From Lentisphaerota bacterium (GTDB lineage Bacteria; Verrucomicrobiota; Lentisphaeria; Victivallales; Victivallaceae), in assembly GCA_015061775.1 (NCBI GenBank), contig SUVY01000014.1, positions 1 to 50,555 on the forward strand: 50,555 nt of DNA, read 5' to 3'. The notes under the pieces were generated by a model that was not told the DNA's origin, searched no databases, and saw only the letters and a list, made by a program, of their open reading frames with translations. A program made the position numbers and the translations under genes. Below, piece after piece: positions 17,806-27,383 of this stretch; the first letter of the stretch is position 1; each line of letters starts with the position of its first letter.

Positions 17806-20028
17806 TCAGAACTTCTCGTGGAAGGTACGGGATATCACGTCGAGCTGCTGCTCGCGGGTGAGCTTGATGAAGTTCACAGCATATCCCGAAACGCGGATAG
17901 TGAGCTGAGGATACTTCTCAGGATGATCCATCGCATCGAGCAGAGTCTCGCGGTCGAGCACGTTGACGTTGAGGTGGTGTCCGTGGTCAACGAAGTAGCC
18001 GTCGAGCAGGCTGATGAGGTTGGAGACCTTTTCCGCGTCGGTACGTCCGAGCGTCTCAGGGAAGATACTGAACGTATAGCTTATTCCGTCCTCAGCGTAG
18101 TCGTAGGGCAGCTTGGAGACCGATTTGAGGCTCGCCACAGCTCCGTTGGTATCGCGTCCGTGCATCGGGTTGGCTCCGGGAGCGAACGGCTGGCCCGCCT
18201 TGCGTCCGTCGGGAGTCGAGGCGGTCTTCTTTCCGTACATGACGTTGCTGGTGATGGTCAGGATCGACAGTGTCGGCTTGCTGTTGCGGTAGGCAAAGTG
18301 ACTCGACAGTTTGCGCTCGAAGTCACGCACGATATCCACGGCGATCTGATCGACGCGGTCGTCGTTGTTTCCGTATTTCGGAAACTCTCCCTCGGTAATG
18401 AAATCCACCGCCAGCCCCTGCTCATTGAGCACCGGTTTCACCTTGGCGTATTTGATCGCTGAAAGGCTGTCCGCGAGCACCGAAAGTCCGGCGATTCCGC
18501 CAGCCATGGTGCGGACGATCTCCTCGTCGTGCAGAGCCATCTCGATGCGCTCGTAGCAATACTTGTCATGCATGTAATGGATGATATTCAGCGTATCGAT
18601 ATAGAGTTTGCTCAGCCAGTTGGTGATCTCTCCGAAGTTGCGCATCACCTCGTCATAGTTGAGATACTCTCCCGCCGCGGCGAGACTGCGGATCGCAGGA
18701 GCGACCTGCTCGCCGTTGCATTTGATATCGCGTCCGCCGTTGATGGCGTAGAGCAGAGCCTTTGCGAGGTTGCAGCGGGCTCCGAAGAACTGCATCTGCT
18801 TGCCGATGCGCATTGCGGAAACACAGCAGGCGATTCCGTAGTCGTCTCCGAACTTGACTCTCATAAGATCATCGTTCTCATACTGGATGGAACTGGTCTT
18901 GATGGAGACCTCGGCGCAATACTTCTTGAAGTTTTCCGGAAGCTTGTCGCTCCACAGCACCGTGAGGTTCGGCTCGGGAGCGGGCCCGAGATTGGTCAGA
19001 GTGTGCAGGAAACGGAAACTCATTCTGGTAACCATCGGACGTCCGTCAACGGAGAGACCTCCGAGACTCTCGGTGACCCAGGTGGGGTCTCCGCTGAAGA
19101 GCTCATCGTAAGCCGGAGTACGCAGGAAACGCACGATACGCAGCTTCATGATGAAGTGATCGACAAACTCCTGGATCTCTTCTTCGGTGTACTTGCCAGC
19201 CTTGAGGTCAGCCTCAGCGTAGATATCGAGGAAGGTCGAGATCCTGCCGATCGACATCGCAGCTCCGTTCTGCTCCTTGACCGCGGCGAGGTATCCGAAG
19301 TAGAGCCACTGGATAGCCTCTTTGACATCCTCCGCCGGACGGGAGATATCAAATCCGTATTTCGCCGCCATGCGTTTGAGCTCTCCGAGAGACTTGATCT
19401 GCTCGGCGATCTCCTCGCGCTTGCGGATGTGGTTGGAGTCCATCACGTCGATCACCATGTTCTTTTTGGCGATCTTTTTCTGCTCAATGAGATAATCGAC
19501 TCCGTAGAGCGCAACGCGGCGGTAGTCGCCGATGATGCGTCCTCTGCCGTAGGCATCCGGAAGTCCGGTCATGATTCCGGCATGGCGCGCAAGCTTCATC
19601 TCGTCGGTGTAAACATCAAAGACTCCGTCATTGTGGGTCTTGCGGTACTTGAAGACGTGCTCGACGGTCGGGTCCATCTCCCTGCCGTATGCCTCGAGCT
19701 CGGTATGGATAAGACGGATGCCTCCGAACGGCATGATCGCGCGTTTGAGCGGAGCATCGGTCTGCAATCCCACGATCTGCTCGAGGTCGCGGTCGATATA
19801 CCCCGCCTCATGGCTGTCGATGGTGCTGATGGTCTTTTCGTCGATATCATAGACTCCGTTGCGCTCGCGCTCGACTTTCATCATCTCGGAGAGCGTCTTC
19901 CACAGAGAAAGGGTACGCTCGCTCGGAGACGCAAGAAAGCTGCTGTCTCCATAATACGGAGTATAGTTGCGCTGTATGAAATCACGGACGTCTATCTCTT
20001 TATTCCAGTTACCTGTATTGAATTGCAT
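17806..20028 (-). CDS. pflB: Formate C-acetyltransferase (pyruvate formate-lyase)
   Basis: A 740-aa glycyl-radical enzyme that converts pyruvate and CoA to acetyl-CoA and formate under anaerobic conditions. The catalytic pair Cys401-Cys402 (GIACCVSAM) and the radical glycine Gly715 in RVSGYAV near the end are both present. Length matches the family (about 750). The adjacent cytoplasmic activase supports function. The promoter lies about 75 bases upstream. A long open frame on the opposite strand is a by-product of codon bias. Confidence 0.97.
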   Translation of the reverse strand: MQFNTGNWNKEIDVRDFIQRNYTPYYGDSSFLASPSERTLSLWKTLSEMMKVERERNGVYDIDEKTISTIDSHEAGYIDRDLEQIVGLQTDAPLKRAIMPFGGIRLIHTELEAYGREMDPTVEHVFKYRKTHNDGVFDVYTDEMKLARHAGIMTGLPDAYGRGRIIGDYRRVALYGVDYLIEQKKIAKKNMVIDVMDSNHIRKREEIAEQIKSLGELKRMAAKYGFDISRPAEDVKEAIQWLYFGYLAAVKEQNGAAMSIGRISTFLDIYAEADLKAGKYTEEEIQEFVDHFIMKLRIVRFLRTPAYDELFSGDPTWVTESLGGLSVDGRPMVTRMSFRFLHTLTNLGPAPEPNLTVLWSDKLPENFKKYCAEVSIKTSSIQYENDDLMRVKFGDDYGIACCVSAMRIGKQMQFFGARCNLAKALLYAINGGRDIKCNGEQVAPAIRSLAAAGEYLNYDEVMRNFGEITNWLSKLYIDTLNIIHYMHDKYCYERIEMALHDEEIVRTMAGGIAGLSVLADSLSAIKYAKVKPVLNEQGLAVDFITEGEFPKYGNNDDRVDQIAVDIVRDFERKLSSHFAYRNSKPTLSILTITSNVMYGKKTASTPDGRKAGQPFAPGANPMHGRDTNGAVASLKSVSKLPYDYAEDGISYTFSIFPETLGRTDAEKVSNLISLLDGYFVDHGHHLNVNVLDRETLLDAMDHPEKYPQLTIRVSGYAVNFIKLTREQQLDVISRTFHEKF

Positions 20029-20103
20029 AGTACAGTGTCCTTTCTTCTATATATAGAGAGCGCTTCTGCGCCCCCCCGCGTTTAATTCACCTCAACACAA
20101 TAT

Positions 20104-20132
20104 AATATACCACTCCCCGGAGCTTTTGTCAA
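20104..20132 (-). promoter_or_regulatory. Promoter of pflBA
   Basis: On the minus strand a consensus TTGACA (20127-20132) is 17 bases from TATATT (20104-20109). No clear FNR-type palindrome was seen nearby. Confidence 0.75.
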
Positions 20133-20261
20133 TCTTTTTTGAGTTATTTTCCACCCAAAGTGATAGTTGTTACTATTTTTCACAGATTTTAAAAAAACTG
20201 CTCCGCAAAAGCCGCCGCAAATGCGTCAGAGAAATCAATAACGCCTACTGTTTTTAAAAAA

Positions 20262-20386
20262 GCTTTGTTTCCGATATGGGGAGATGATGCGGGGAAAGAG
20301 GGAAAACTTCTTTTCACGAGAAAAGAAGTTTTCCCTCTCTCCCCGCGCCCCTCTCACCCTTTCAAGAAAAGCGGGGTACTTTTTTA
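20262..20386 (-). repeat. Dispersed palindromic element, copy 4
   Basis: Inverted relative to copy 1 and nearly identical over its whole length, from AGCTTTGTTTCCGATATGGG through the hairpin to CTTTCAAGAAAAGCGG. It occupies the middle of the 495-bp gap between pflB and the transporter gene. The remainder of this gap holds the pflB promoter and AT-rich sequence. Confidence 0.88.
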
Positions 20387-20523
20387 CTTACTTTTACCTG
20401 CCTTTGTCGGAAACAGAGTCTTTTAAAACTGGAAATTTTTGAAGTTTTATAAATATTCTGCTTGAATATTTGTTTTTTCCGGATAACATTATATGAACGT
20501 CAAAAAAAAGAGGAGAACTTTTT

Positions 20524-21408
20524 ATGCTGTTTGGAGTTATTATGGGTTCGATTGCAGCGATATTGCAATCCACAAGCTATGTATTTTCGCGTCTCTTTAT
20601 AACGCGCCACAAGAGCCCGCTTTATCTTACTATATATTCCCAGCTCGCCATGGGAATCATGGGTCTCATCATGTTCGCCATCCTCTGCAACTTCACCACC
20701 TATCCGCTCAGCTGGAAATACACCCTGCTCGGACTTGCATGGGCGGCGACCTATGTTTCAGCCCAGATAAGTTTCTTCATGGCACTCAAGTACGTCGAGG
20801 CATCGCGGCTCTCTTCCCTGCTCGGAACCAAGATCATCACCCTCGCCCTGATAACCATGCTGCTCGGAAACACCCTTTCGGCAACCAAGTGGATCGCCGT
20901 CGTCCTCTGCTGCATATCTGCCGTCGGAATGAACTTCACCGGAGGCAAACTCACCCTCAAAAGCTGTCTCTGGATAGGCTCAGCCGTCCTGAGCTACGCC
21001 CTCTGTGATATATCCTGCACCGAGATGATACACATGATGCCCGGAGACAACATCACATTCAACTCATTCTGCGTAGTTGCGGTCAGCTACGCCGCGCTCG
21101 GAATACTCTCGCTGCCCGCCCTCTTCTTCATTCCCGTAAAGAAAGAGCTCTTTATCGGCTCGATTCCGTTCGGAGCCGCGTGGTTCTTATCCATGAACTT
21201 CCTGCTCACCGGCTTCGGAACGCTCGGAGTCGTTTACGGAACCATCATCCAGTCCGGAAGAGGAATCGCATCTGTTCTCATCGGAGCTGGTTTGCTCTAC
21301 TTCGGATTCGATCATCTTGAGCCCCGCGTCGGCAAAAAAGCCTGGCTCCGCCGTCTCGTCATGGCGACACTCATGCTGATAGCGATGACACTATATGCAA
21401 AAGGATAA
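20524..21408 (+). CDS. EamA/DMT-type transporter
   Basis: A 294-aa polytopic membrane protein with about ten transmembrane segments in two halves, typical of the drug/metabolite transporter superfamily. It has a short charged C-terminus. It is only distantly like the three tandem transporters at 8-11 kb and lacks their GPNGIIW motif. AGAGGAGAA lies before the ATG. A possible promoter is TTGAAT (20462) with TAACAT 16 bases on. The PHP-domain gene follows after 26 bases, so the two form an operon; the substrate is unknown. Confidence 0.8.
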   Translation: MLFGVIMGSIAAILQSTSYVFSRLFITRHKSPLYLTIYSQLAMGIMGLIMFAILCNFTTYPLSWKYTLLGLAWAATYVSAQISFFMALKYVEASRLSSLLGTKIITLALITMLLGNTLSATKWIAVVLCCISAVGMNFTGGKLTLKSCLWIGSAVLSYALCDISCTEMIHMMPGDNITFNSFCVVAVSYAALGILSLPALFFIPVKKELFIGSIPFGAAWFLSMNFLLTGFGTLGVVYGTIIQSGRGIASVLIGAGLLYFGFDHLEPRVGKKAWLRRLVMATLMLIAMTLYAKG

Positions 21409-21434
21409 CACATCCAAAAAAAGGAGTACACACT

Positions 21435-22814
21435 ATGTTTTTTGAAGAAGCCGCAGTCTATCCGAGGATCACAAAATCGTACACTCCGACAACTGTGCAC
21501 GGAAAACTGTTCGATATTCCGCGGGCACTTCAGCAGTACCCCGACACTGAACTGAAGCTCTTTTACATTCCCGACAGCGGACTTGACTGCGACGGAAAAA
21601 TCGTATATTACCGCGACTTTCTCGAACAGCCCTGCTGTTTCAGGGAGGACGGAACTTTCTCTTTTGAATTCCGACCGCAGCAGGAGGGCGAGTACACCTT
21701 CAAACTGACGGTGCACAAAAACGGAGAAAATTTCAAAGACCTCGGAACATTTTCCTGCTACGCCCTCGACAGCGATCTTTACGACCTCGTTCCCCGGAAG
21801 GGAGATACCCACGTCCATACGCTCCACAGCGCGTGCGGAAAGTTCGACGAGGAGCCCTCCTACGCGGCAGCGACCGCCCGCGAGCGCGGACTCGACTTCG
21901 TATTCATCACCGACCACATCAAGCGTTATCCGTCGATTTTCGCGCGCGATGCCCTGAAAGAGTTCAGCTCGGATTTCAGCGTTTATCCCGGAGAAGAGTG
22001 TCATGCCATCAAAAGCAAAGACGAAAAGACATTCTACAAGGCAATTCTATATATGTCGCTCCATCAGCTCAGCCTGGGAGCCTCATACGGAGTCTCCGAC
22101 TACACCAACGAACACTTTGAAGAGTATCAACAGTTTATCGAAGCAAGAAAACTCACTCTCGACCAGAATATATCCGAAGACCAAAGGACACTCATGGCAG
22201 CGATCGACTGGATCGTGGACAAGACCCATGAATTCGGAGGAATATCCATATTCGCCCACCCGTTCTGGCGCCCGTCAACACGTTTGAACCTTGCTCCTGA
22301 GGTGCGGCAGTATATCCTGAACAACGGGAAATTTGACGCGATAGAGGTATTCGGACTGGGTTCTCCCGGACACTCCAACGCGAGCTACGTAGAGGGCAAC
22401 TGCCAATGCGCCAACTGGCTCATGGAGGAGTCCATACGGCTCGGCAGACGCCTTCCGGTAACGGGCTCAACCGACTCGCATAACGCGCGCGCCCTGCTCG
22501 GCTATCAATACACGCTGCTGTTTGCCGAAGACGACACCCTCGAGGCGGCAAAGGAGGCGATCAAGTCCGGAAAAACCGTAGCGGTGAGCAATATGCCCGG
22601 ACAAAACCCCTTCATGTACGGCTCTCCGCGACTGGTGCAGTACGCCTGCTTTCTCCTGCGGGAGTATTTTCCGGAACACGATGAAGCCTGCGCCGCCGAG
22701 GGCAAACTGATGCTCCGTGCGCTGCGCGGAGAGTGTTCTGCGGAGCTGGTAAAAAGTTACTCAGAGGGTCTGACCGCAGGGCTCTGGAAGCGTTTTTCCG
22801 GAAAAAACCAATAA
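21435..22814 (+). CDS. PHP-domain metal-dependent phosphoesterase-like protein
   Basis: A 459-aa protein. Residues 1-120 form a beta-rich N-terminal domain. Residues about 120-410 are a PHP domain: GDTH126-V-H128, FITDH, PGEECH, ISIFAHPFWRP and TGSTDSHNAR supply the metal-binding His/Asp/Glu set. PHP proteins hydrolyse phosphoesters with a trinuclear metal site. AAAGGAG precedes the ATG. There is no signal peptide, so it is cytoplasmic. Pairing with a transporter suggests processing of an imported phosphorylated or sugar compound, but that is inference. Confidence 0.82.
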   Translation: MFFEEAAVYPRITKSYTPTTVHGKLFDIPRALQQYPDTELKLFYIPDSGLDCDGKIVYYRDFLEQPCCFREDGTFSFEFRPQQEGEYTFKLTVHKNGENFKDLGTFSCYALDSDLYDLVPRKGDTHVHTLHSACGKFDEEPSYAAATARERGLDFVFITDHIKRYPSIFARDALKEFSSDFSVYPGEECHAIKSKDEKTFYKAILYMSLHQLSLGASYGVSDYTNEHFEEYQQFIEARKLTLDQNISEDQRTLMAAIDWIVDKTHEFGGISIFAHPFWRPSTRLNLAPEVRQYILNNGKFDAIEVFGLGSPGHSNASYVEGNCQCANWLMEESIRLGRRLPVTGSTDSHNARALLGYQYTLLFAEDDTLEAAKEAIKSGKTVAVSNMPGQNPFMYGSPRLVQYACFLLREYFPEHDEACAAEGKLMLRALRGECSAELVKSYSEGLTAGLWKRFSGKNQ

Positions 22815-22842
22815 AAAAACGCAAAAAAAACGTCAAAACGGC

Positions 22843-22871
22843 TTGACAAAACAGCTTTAAGGCACTATTTT
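22843..22871 (+). promoter_or_regulatory. Promoter of tRNA-Cys
   Basis: TTGACA (22843-22848) and TATTTT (22866-22871) are 17 bases apart. The -10 ends 20 bases before the tRNA. Confidence 0.75.
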
Positions 22872-22891
22872 ATAACTCGAGCTCTCAATGA

Positions 22892-22965
22892 GGCGTGGTA
22901 GCCAAACGGTTAGGCAGCGGTCTGCAAAATCGCGTAAATCGGTTCGACTCCGATCCACGCCTCCA
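22892..22965 (+). tRNA. tRNA-Cys (GCA), CCA encoded
   Basis: The acceptor GGCGTGG pairs with CCACGCC, the anticodon loop centres on GCA, and the T arm is GGTTCGACTCC. The discriminator is U, as expected for tRNA-Cys, and CCA is encoded. Confidence 0.95.
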
Positions 22966-23012
22966 TTTTTTTGCTGTTTTCCAAAAAAGACGGTAAAAAA
23001 ATGAAAAAGGAC

Positions 23013-23041
23013 TTGAAAAATCCATAAAGCGGAAGTATTTT
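23013..23041 (+). promoter_or_regulatory. Promoter of tRNA-Glu
   Basis: TTGAAA (23013-23018) and TATTTT (23036-23041) are 17 bases apart, the same layout as upstream of tRNA-Cys. Confidence 0.7.
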
Positions 23042-23063
23042 ATAAAACATGAAGTTTTAATGT

Positions 23064-23139
23064 GTCTCCATCGTCTAGAGGCCTAGGACACCGGGTTTTC
23101 ATCCCGGCAACACGGGTTCGAATCCCGTTGGAGATGCCA
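23064..23139 (+). tRNA. tRNA-Glu (TTC), CCA encoded
   Basis: The acceptor GTCTCCA pairs with TGGAGAT, the anticodon arm is CCGGG-TTTTCAT-CCCGG with anticodon TTC, and the T arm is CGGGTTCGAATCCCG. The end is GCCA. Confidence 0.95.
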
Positions 23140-23149
23140 TTTTCATTTC

Positions 23150-23226
23150 GGGCGTATAGCTCAGTTGGTTAGAGCACTGCTTTCACACGGCAGGGGTCAC
23201 AGATTCGAGTTCTGTTACGCCCACCA
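23150..23226 (+). tRNA. tRNA-Val (CAC), CCA encoded
   Basis: The acceptor GGGCGTA pairs with TACGCCC, the D arm is GCTCAGTTGGTTAGAGC, and the anticodon loop TTCACAC gives anticodon CAC. Discriminator A and CCA are encoded. It is 10 bases after tRNA-Glu, so it is cotranscribed. Confidence 0.92.
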
Positions 23227-23252
23227 TTTTTTTTGCTTTGCAAAAAAAATGG

Positions 23253-23457
23253 TGAATGAAGCCTGAAAAGGCTTCGCTTCATGGCACGCAGTGCCGCTTC
23301 ATGCAGCGTAAGCTGCGCTTCATACTTTGCGGCAAGCCGCAAAGTGCTTCATAAAAACGCCTTTTCAGATGAAGCAGCTCCATTTCATTTCGCTATGAAG
23401 CATTTTCCGTTTCACTCCAAATATGAAGCACTCCGCTCACGCTCCGTATGATGAAAA
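23253..23457 (+). repeat. Hairpin ladder with GCTTCAT spacers after the tRNA cluster
   Basis: Four small hairpins follow one another: GAAGCC/GGCTTC, GGCAC/GTGCC, GCAGC/GCTGC and ACTTTGCGGC/GCCGCAAAGT. Each is followed by the heptamer GCTTCAT. The second half carries the same heptamer inverted (ATGAAGC) three times, so the block is also an imperfect inverted repeat. It has no coding content I can support. Confidence 0.75.
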
Positions 23458-23490
23458 AATGAAAAATGAGAGTTGCGTTTGCAAATATTC

Positions 23491-24765
23491 CAGAGTAATG
23501 CACGGCAAAGGTGCGCGGCATACAATGGCGGGCGGCATACTTCTCCACATACAAAATCTCCGTTCAACTCCGTTCACTCCGTTCCTCTCCGTTCGGGAGC
23601 CTGCCGTCTTCTCACGCAGAACCAGCGTGGCTTGGCGGACACGCGCGCTAATTACCGTGGTTACCAGTTCTGTGCCCGCCAAGCACGTTCAGAGCCGGCA
23701 CGAGAAAGACTGCCCGCCTTTAGAACGGAGTTGAACGGAATTGAACGGAGTGAACGGATAGCCGGGGCGGAGAAGTATGTTGCACGCGTTTGTTTGCGGC
23801 GTGGCTCAGGTTTTGGGTATGTCGCACGCAGTTGTATGCAGAGTAATGCACGGCAAAGGTGCGCGGCATACAATGGCGGGCGGAATACTTCTCCACATAC
23901 AAAATCTCCGTTCAACTCCGTTCACTCCGTTCCTCTCCGTTCTGAGCCTTCTGTCTTCTCGCGCCGAACAAGCGCGGCTTGGCGGACACGCGCGCTAATT
24001 ACCGTGGTTACCAGTTCTGTGCCCGCCAAGCACGTTCAGAGCCGGCACGAGAAAGACTGCCCGCCTTTAGAACGGAGTTGAACGGAATTGAACGGAGTGA
24101 ACGGATAGCCGGGGCGGAGAAGTATGTTGCACGCGTTTGTTTGCGGCGTGGCTCAGTTTTTGGGTATGTCGCACGCAAAGAGTTTGCAGAGTAATGCACG
24201 GCAAAGGTGCGCGGCATACAATGGCGGGCGGCATACTTCTCCACATACAAAATCTCCGTTCCCTCCGTTCTCTCCGTTCCTCTCCGTTCGGGAGCCTGCC
24301 GTCTTCTCACGCAGAACCAGCGTGGCTTGGCGGATACGCGCGCTAATTACCGGTGGTTACCAGTTCTGTGCCTGCCAAGCACATTCTATACCGGCACGAG
24401 AAAGACTGCCCGCCTTTAGAACGGAGTTGAACGGAATTGAACGGAGTGAACGGATAGCCGGGGCGGAGAAGTATGTTGCACGCGTTTGTTTGCGGCGTGT
24501 CTCAGGTTTTGGGTATGTCGCACGCGGTTATTTTCAGAGTAATGCACGGCTGAGCTATGCAGCATACAATGGCGGGCGGCATACTTCTCCACATACAAAA
24601 TCTCCGTTCAACTCCGTTCACTCCGTTCCTCTCCGTTCGTGAGCCTTCTGTCTTCTCACGCAGAACCAGCGTGGCTTGGCGGACACGCGCGCTAATTGCC
24701 GTTTTGTTACCAGTTCAGAGCCCGTCCGTCTTCGGTTGCTTCGCAACTCTACGCCGCTGAAAAGC
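23491..24765 (+). repeat. 348-bp tandem repeat array (composite repeat subtype 1), 3.6 units
   Basis: Units begin with CAGAGTAATGCACGGC at 23491, 23839, 24187 and 24535, a constant 348-bp spacing. Each holds a body, an arm of CTCCGTTCA-like 9-mers, a connector, a conserved block (CGCGCTAATTACC...CGCCTTTAG) and an inverted arm of GAACGGAGT-like 9-mers. The last unit is partial and ends in a GTTGCTTCGCAAC segment that recurs near 36400. Long open frames here are products of the repeats. Confidence 0.9.
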
Positions 24766-24770
24766 CAATT

Positions 24771-25928
24771 TTACTCAGCAGCGACCTTGACAGCGGCTTT
24801 GACCAGACAAGCATCAGCCGCAATACGGATCATATTTTTGTGATCGGGAATGGTATTCCAGGCTTTCCCGGCAGCTACGATCTTGCCGCCGCGATCCATA
24901 AAATCAACCAGTCTCTTGACCCAGCCGTTTTTGATCAAACCTTTGCCCCAGGCTTCAGGACCGTTGGGCATTATCAGCAAATCAGTTTCATTAAGCAAAT
25001 CCTGGTCAAAACCGGTTTTGACGGCAAGTTCCGGACGTTTTTCCAGAGCGGTGACCTCTTTGATGGATTGAGCGTGGCCTTTAAGCGCACCGCCGATGCA
25101 GTAGAGTACCCGCAGCGGACGGTAAGATGCCGTCGGAAATACAGGAGTGATTTTCACGCCGGTCGCGGCATATACCATACCCACAAAAATCTCGTAGGTG
25201 GCAGTGAGATATTCCGGATGAAAACTTGAAGCAATGACTTTACCTTTGCCGTAGTTGCCGTAAATCAAAGCAGGAGTGTCAAAGAAACTTACCCCCGCGC
25301 GCCCCAGCGGTCCGACACTGCTGGTGTATTTGGCATAGGTCTTGCAGTTGCCTTTATCCCACTTGGCTTCCCGGGCAACGGGGCCGCGCGAATAACGGAC
25401 CATGCGCTTTCCGGGTTTGATATCCAGCAGTTTGGCACCTTCCGGGGAGAGGTCGATCTGCACATCGGCACGGTACCCTACCGCTTCGCGGATGAAGGTA
25501 TAAGGCATCAGCTGAGCCCGTTCCGGACGGTTCAAAGTAATATGGAATCCGGCACAGATGCCGACGTACGCGCCGCCTTTGCGGACGAAATCCTGCAACG
25601 CTTTGACGCCTTCTTTTCCCATAGATTCCATTTGCAGCTGGCTGGAACCACCGGGCATAACGAGCATATCCAGACCTTCAAGTTTACCATTGCGCAAATC
25701 TTCGCCTTTCAGCAAAGTCAGTTCGATCTGGGGAGAGTAGTAAAGCAGCTTGGCCAGATTCAGCACGCCGCCGCCCCGGCTGCCTTTGTCAATATAGAAG
25801 CCGGTCTTGATTTTTTTGCCGGTGTATTGAACGGCACATTTTTCAGCGGCAGGAGCACATTGGGGGGCGGTGACACAGCCTGCACAAAACAGCAGCACAG
25901 GGAGCAATGCAAAGATAAATCTTTTCAT
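24771..25928 (-). CDS. Lipoprotein with tandem glutamine-amidotransferase-like (BPL_N type) domains
   Basis: A 385-aa protein with an N-terminal lipoprotein signal (hydrophobic run ending FCAGC, acylated Cys18). Residues about 40-280 resemble the class I amidotransferase-like fold of the biotin-protein-ligase N-terminal family, with VMPGGSS and a nucleophile elbow KGGAYVGICAGFH (Cys125). Residues about 290-385 look like a second, shorter copy of the fold (LLIMPNGPEAWG, GGKIVAAGKA) without the Cys. GAGGAAAG precedes the ATG, and a promoter lies near 26040. It stands alone between two repeat arrays. Activity is unknown. Confidence 0.75.
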   Translation of the reverse strand: MKRFIFALLPVLLFCAGCVTAPQCAPAAEKCAVQYTGKKIKTGFYIDKGSRGGGVLNLAKLLYYSPQIELTLLKGEDLRNGKLEGLDMLVMPGGSSQLQMESMGKEGVKALQDFVRKGGAYVGICAGFHITLNRPERAQLMPYTFIREAVGYRADVQIDLSPEGAKLLDIKPGKRMVRYSRGPVAREAKWDKGNCKTYAKYTSSVGPLGRAGVSFFDTPALIYGNYGKGKVIASSFHPEYLTATYEIFVGMVYAATGVKITPVFPTASYRPLRVLYCIGGALKGHAQSIKEVTALEKRPELAVKTGFDQDLLNETDLLIMPNGPEAWGKGLIKNGWVKRLVDFMDRGGKIVAAGKAWNTIPDHKNMIRIAADACLVKAAVKVAAE

Positions 25929-26028
25929 TTTTTCTTTCCTCGATAAATTGTTGTTTTCTAATTGCTTGGATTTGCATTACATCATTTGTCCAGGCATTTT
26001 TGCCGACAAATTCAATATAGATTGAGAT

Positions 26029-26056
26029 AATATACTGCTTGCAATTCAAATTTCAA
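26029..26056 (-). promoter_or_regulatory. Promoter of the lipoprotein gene
   Basis: On the minus strand TTGAAA (26051-26056) and TATATT (26029-26034) are 16 bases apart, about 100 bases before the start codon. Confidence 0.6.
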
Positions 26057-26091
26057 ATTCCGCGTTCTTCTGATCAACTTATTTTGGGGTT

Positions 26092-26655
26092 AAAGGTGGG
26101 GCGTCTGCTGACCGCCCGCGTGCCGCAGCAAGAGGTTTGTCCAGACACGCGCGCTAATTACCGGTGGTTACCAGTTCTGTGCCCGCCAAGCACATTCAGA
26201 GCCGGCACGAGAAAGACTGCCCGCCTTTAGTAGGAATACTAGGAATACTAAGAATACTAGGAATACTATGATTTTCCGGGGCGGGTATGTCGCACGCAGT
26301 TGGTCGCGGCGCAGCTTGGCGTTTGAGTATGTGGCACGCTGTTGCTTACACCTGAACCGGTACGGTAAAGAATGCCGCGAACACTAAGAGTTCTTGCAAA
26401 CGACTGTTTTAGAGAATAGTATTCCTAGTATTCCTAGTATTCCTAGAACACACCGCGTTTATTCAACACCGCAAACACTCCGCGTGCCGCATCGAGAGGT
26501 TTGTCCCGGCACGCGAGCCAAGGTGGGGCGTCTGCTGACCGCCCGTGCGCCACATCGGGTCGTTTGTCCCGGCACGCGCGCCAAGGTGGGGCGTCTGCTG
26601 ACCTCCCGCGTGCCGCATCGAGAGGTTTATCCAGATACGCGCGCCGCCAGACAGT
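26092..26655 (+). repeat. Composite repeat, subtype 2, copy a
   Basis: In order: a partial 63-bp unit (26092-26147), the conserved block CGCGCTAATTACCGG...CCGCCTTTAG, an arm of TAGGAATAC 9-mers (26228-26270), a body, an inverted arm of GTATTCCTA 9-mers (26411-26450), a connector and 2.6 further 63-bp units (26481-26645). It fills the gap between the lipoprotein and four-helix genes; the rest of that gap carries their promoters. Confidence 0.85.
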
Positions 26656-26721
26656 GATCACTAATTCAGAACACCAACATTACGTTAATATTTCCTCGGT
26701 GCACAAACGCAAGAGCGTCAT

Positions 26722-26750
26722 TTGACAATCCGCTGGTTGCAATGTATATT
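26722..26750 (+). promoter_or_regulatory. Promoter of the four-helix-bundle gene
   Basis: Consensus TTGACA (26722-26727) is 17 bases from TATATT (26745-26750). A start codon at 26742 would lie inside this promoter, which supports the later start at 26799. Confidence 0.75.
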
Positions 26751-26798
26751 AATGGCTATTTAAGAATACGTTACTCAAAACGCTGTAAGGTTTCATTC

Positions 26799-27359
26799 AT
26801 GGCAACTGATCATAACGAGTTGACCTCTCCTAACGGAGATGTCAAACGATTGCTGACTTTTCGCAAGGCGCAAGTGATTTATGATTTGACTTTTCATTTT
26901 GCGCATACCTTTCTGTCAAAAGGAGACCGGACAGTTGATCAGATGATCCAGGCTGCCCGCAGCGGTAAACAGAATATCGCCGAAGGAAATTCCGCGGGAG
27001 TTACTTCGATGGAAACTGCCATAAAACTGACAAACGTAGCCAAAGCAAGCTTTCTGGAGTTATTGCTTGATTACGAAGATTTTCTGAGGGTGCGTAACTT
27101 CCGCAAATGGGAAATGGATTCCAGGGAGGTCGAGTTCTTGCGGAGAAAATCTATTGACAGGAGCGTTCCGGATCAATGGTTTGTTGATTTGGCGAAAAAG
27201 CGTCCGGCGGAAACTGTTGCTAATATAGCGATAGTCTTTCTGCATCAGGAAGATTATTTGCTACAAGCTCAACTCAATGCTTTAGAGAACAAATTTTTAG
27301 CGCAAGGCGGCTTCAAAGAGCAGATGTTCGCTGCTCGTTTGCAAGCAAGAGGCAAATAA
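26799..27359 (+). CDS. Four-helix-bundle protein (S23/Avd-like family)
   Basis: A 186-aa, mostly helical protein. QMIQAARSGKQNIAEGNSAGVTS is the family signature of the four-helix-bundle proteins related to the 23S rRNA intervening-sequence product and to the Avd accessory protein of diversity-generating retroelements. The C-terminal part fits the suffix variant seen in stand-alone members. The ATG at 26799 is chosen over 26742 because of the promoter position; GTAAGG lies upstream. No reverse transcriptase is in the window. Its function is unknown; its position in the middle of a repeat-rich region is notable. Confidence 0.8.
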   Translation: MATDHNELTSPNGDVKRLLTFRKAQVIYDLTFHFAHTFLSKGDRTVDQMIQAARSGKQNIAEGNSAGVTSMETAIKLTNVAKASFLELLLDYEDFLRVRNFRKWEMDSREVEFLRRKSIDRSVPDQWFVDLAKKRPAETVANIAIVFLHQEDYLLQAQLNALENKFLAQGGFKEQMFAARLQARGK

Positions 27360-27383
27360 CTCTGCACACCTGCCCGCCGCCCC

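Noticed and set aside
18529-20085. 518-codon frame opposite pflB
   Set aside because: Antisense shadow of a highly biased essential gene; no start signals and no matching domain.
23423-24760. Many open frames of 60-200 codons in the 348-bp array
   Set aside because: They repeat exactly with the DNA units, run on both strands, have no ribosome binding sites and no domain-like composition.
26394-26657. Frame with SIPSIPSIP and CPGTRAKVGRLLT repeats, recurring at 29250-29606
   Set aside because: The shared peptide follows from shared repeat DNA; third codon positions are not freer than others and start sites differ.
26742-26798. Longer start for the four-helix-bundle protein
   Set aside because: The ATG at 26742 lies inside the predicted promoter (TTGACA-N17-TATATT), before any likely transcript start.
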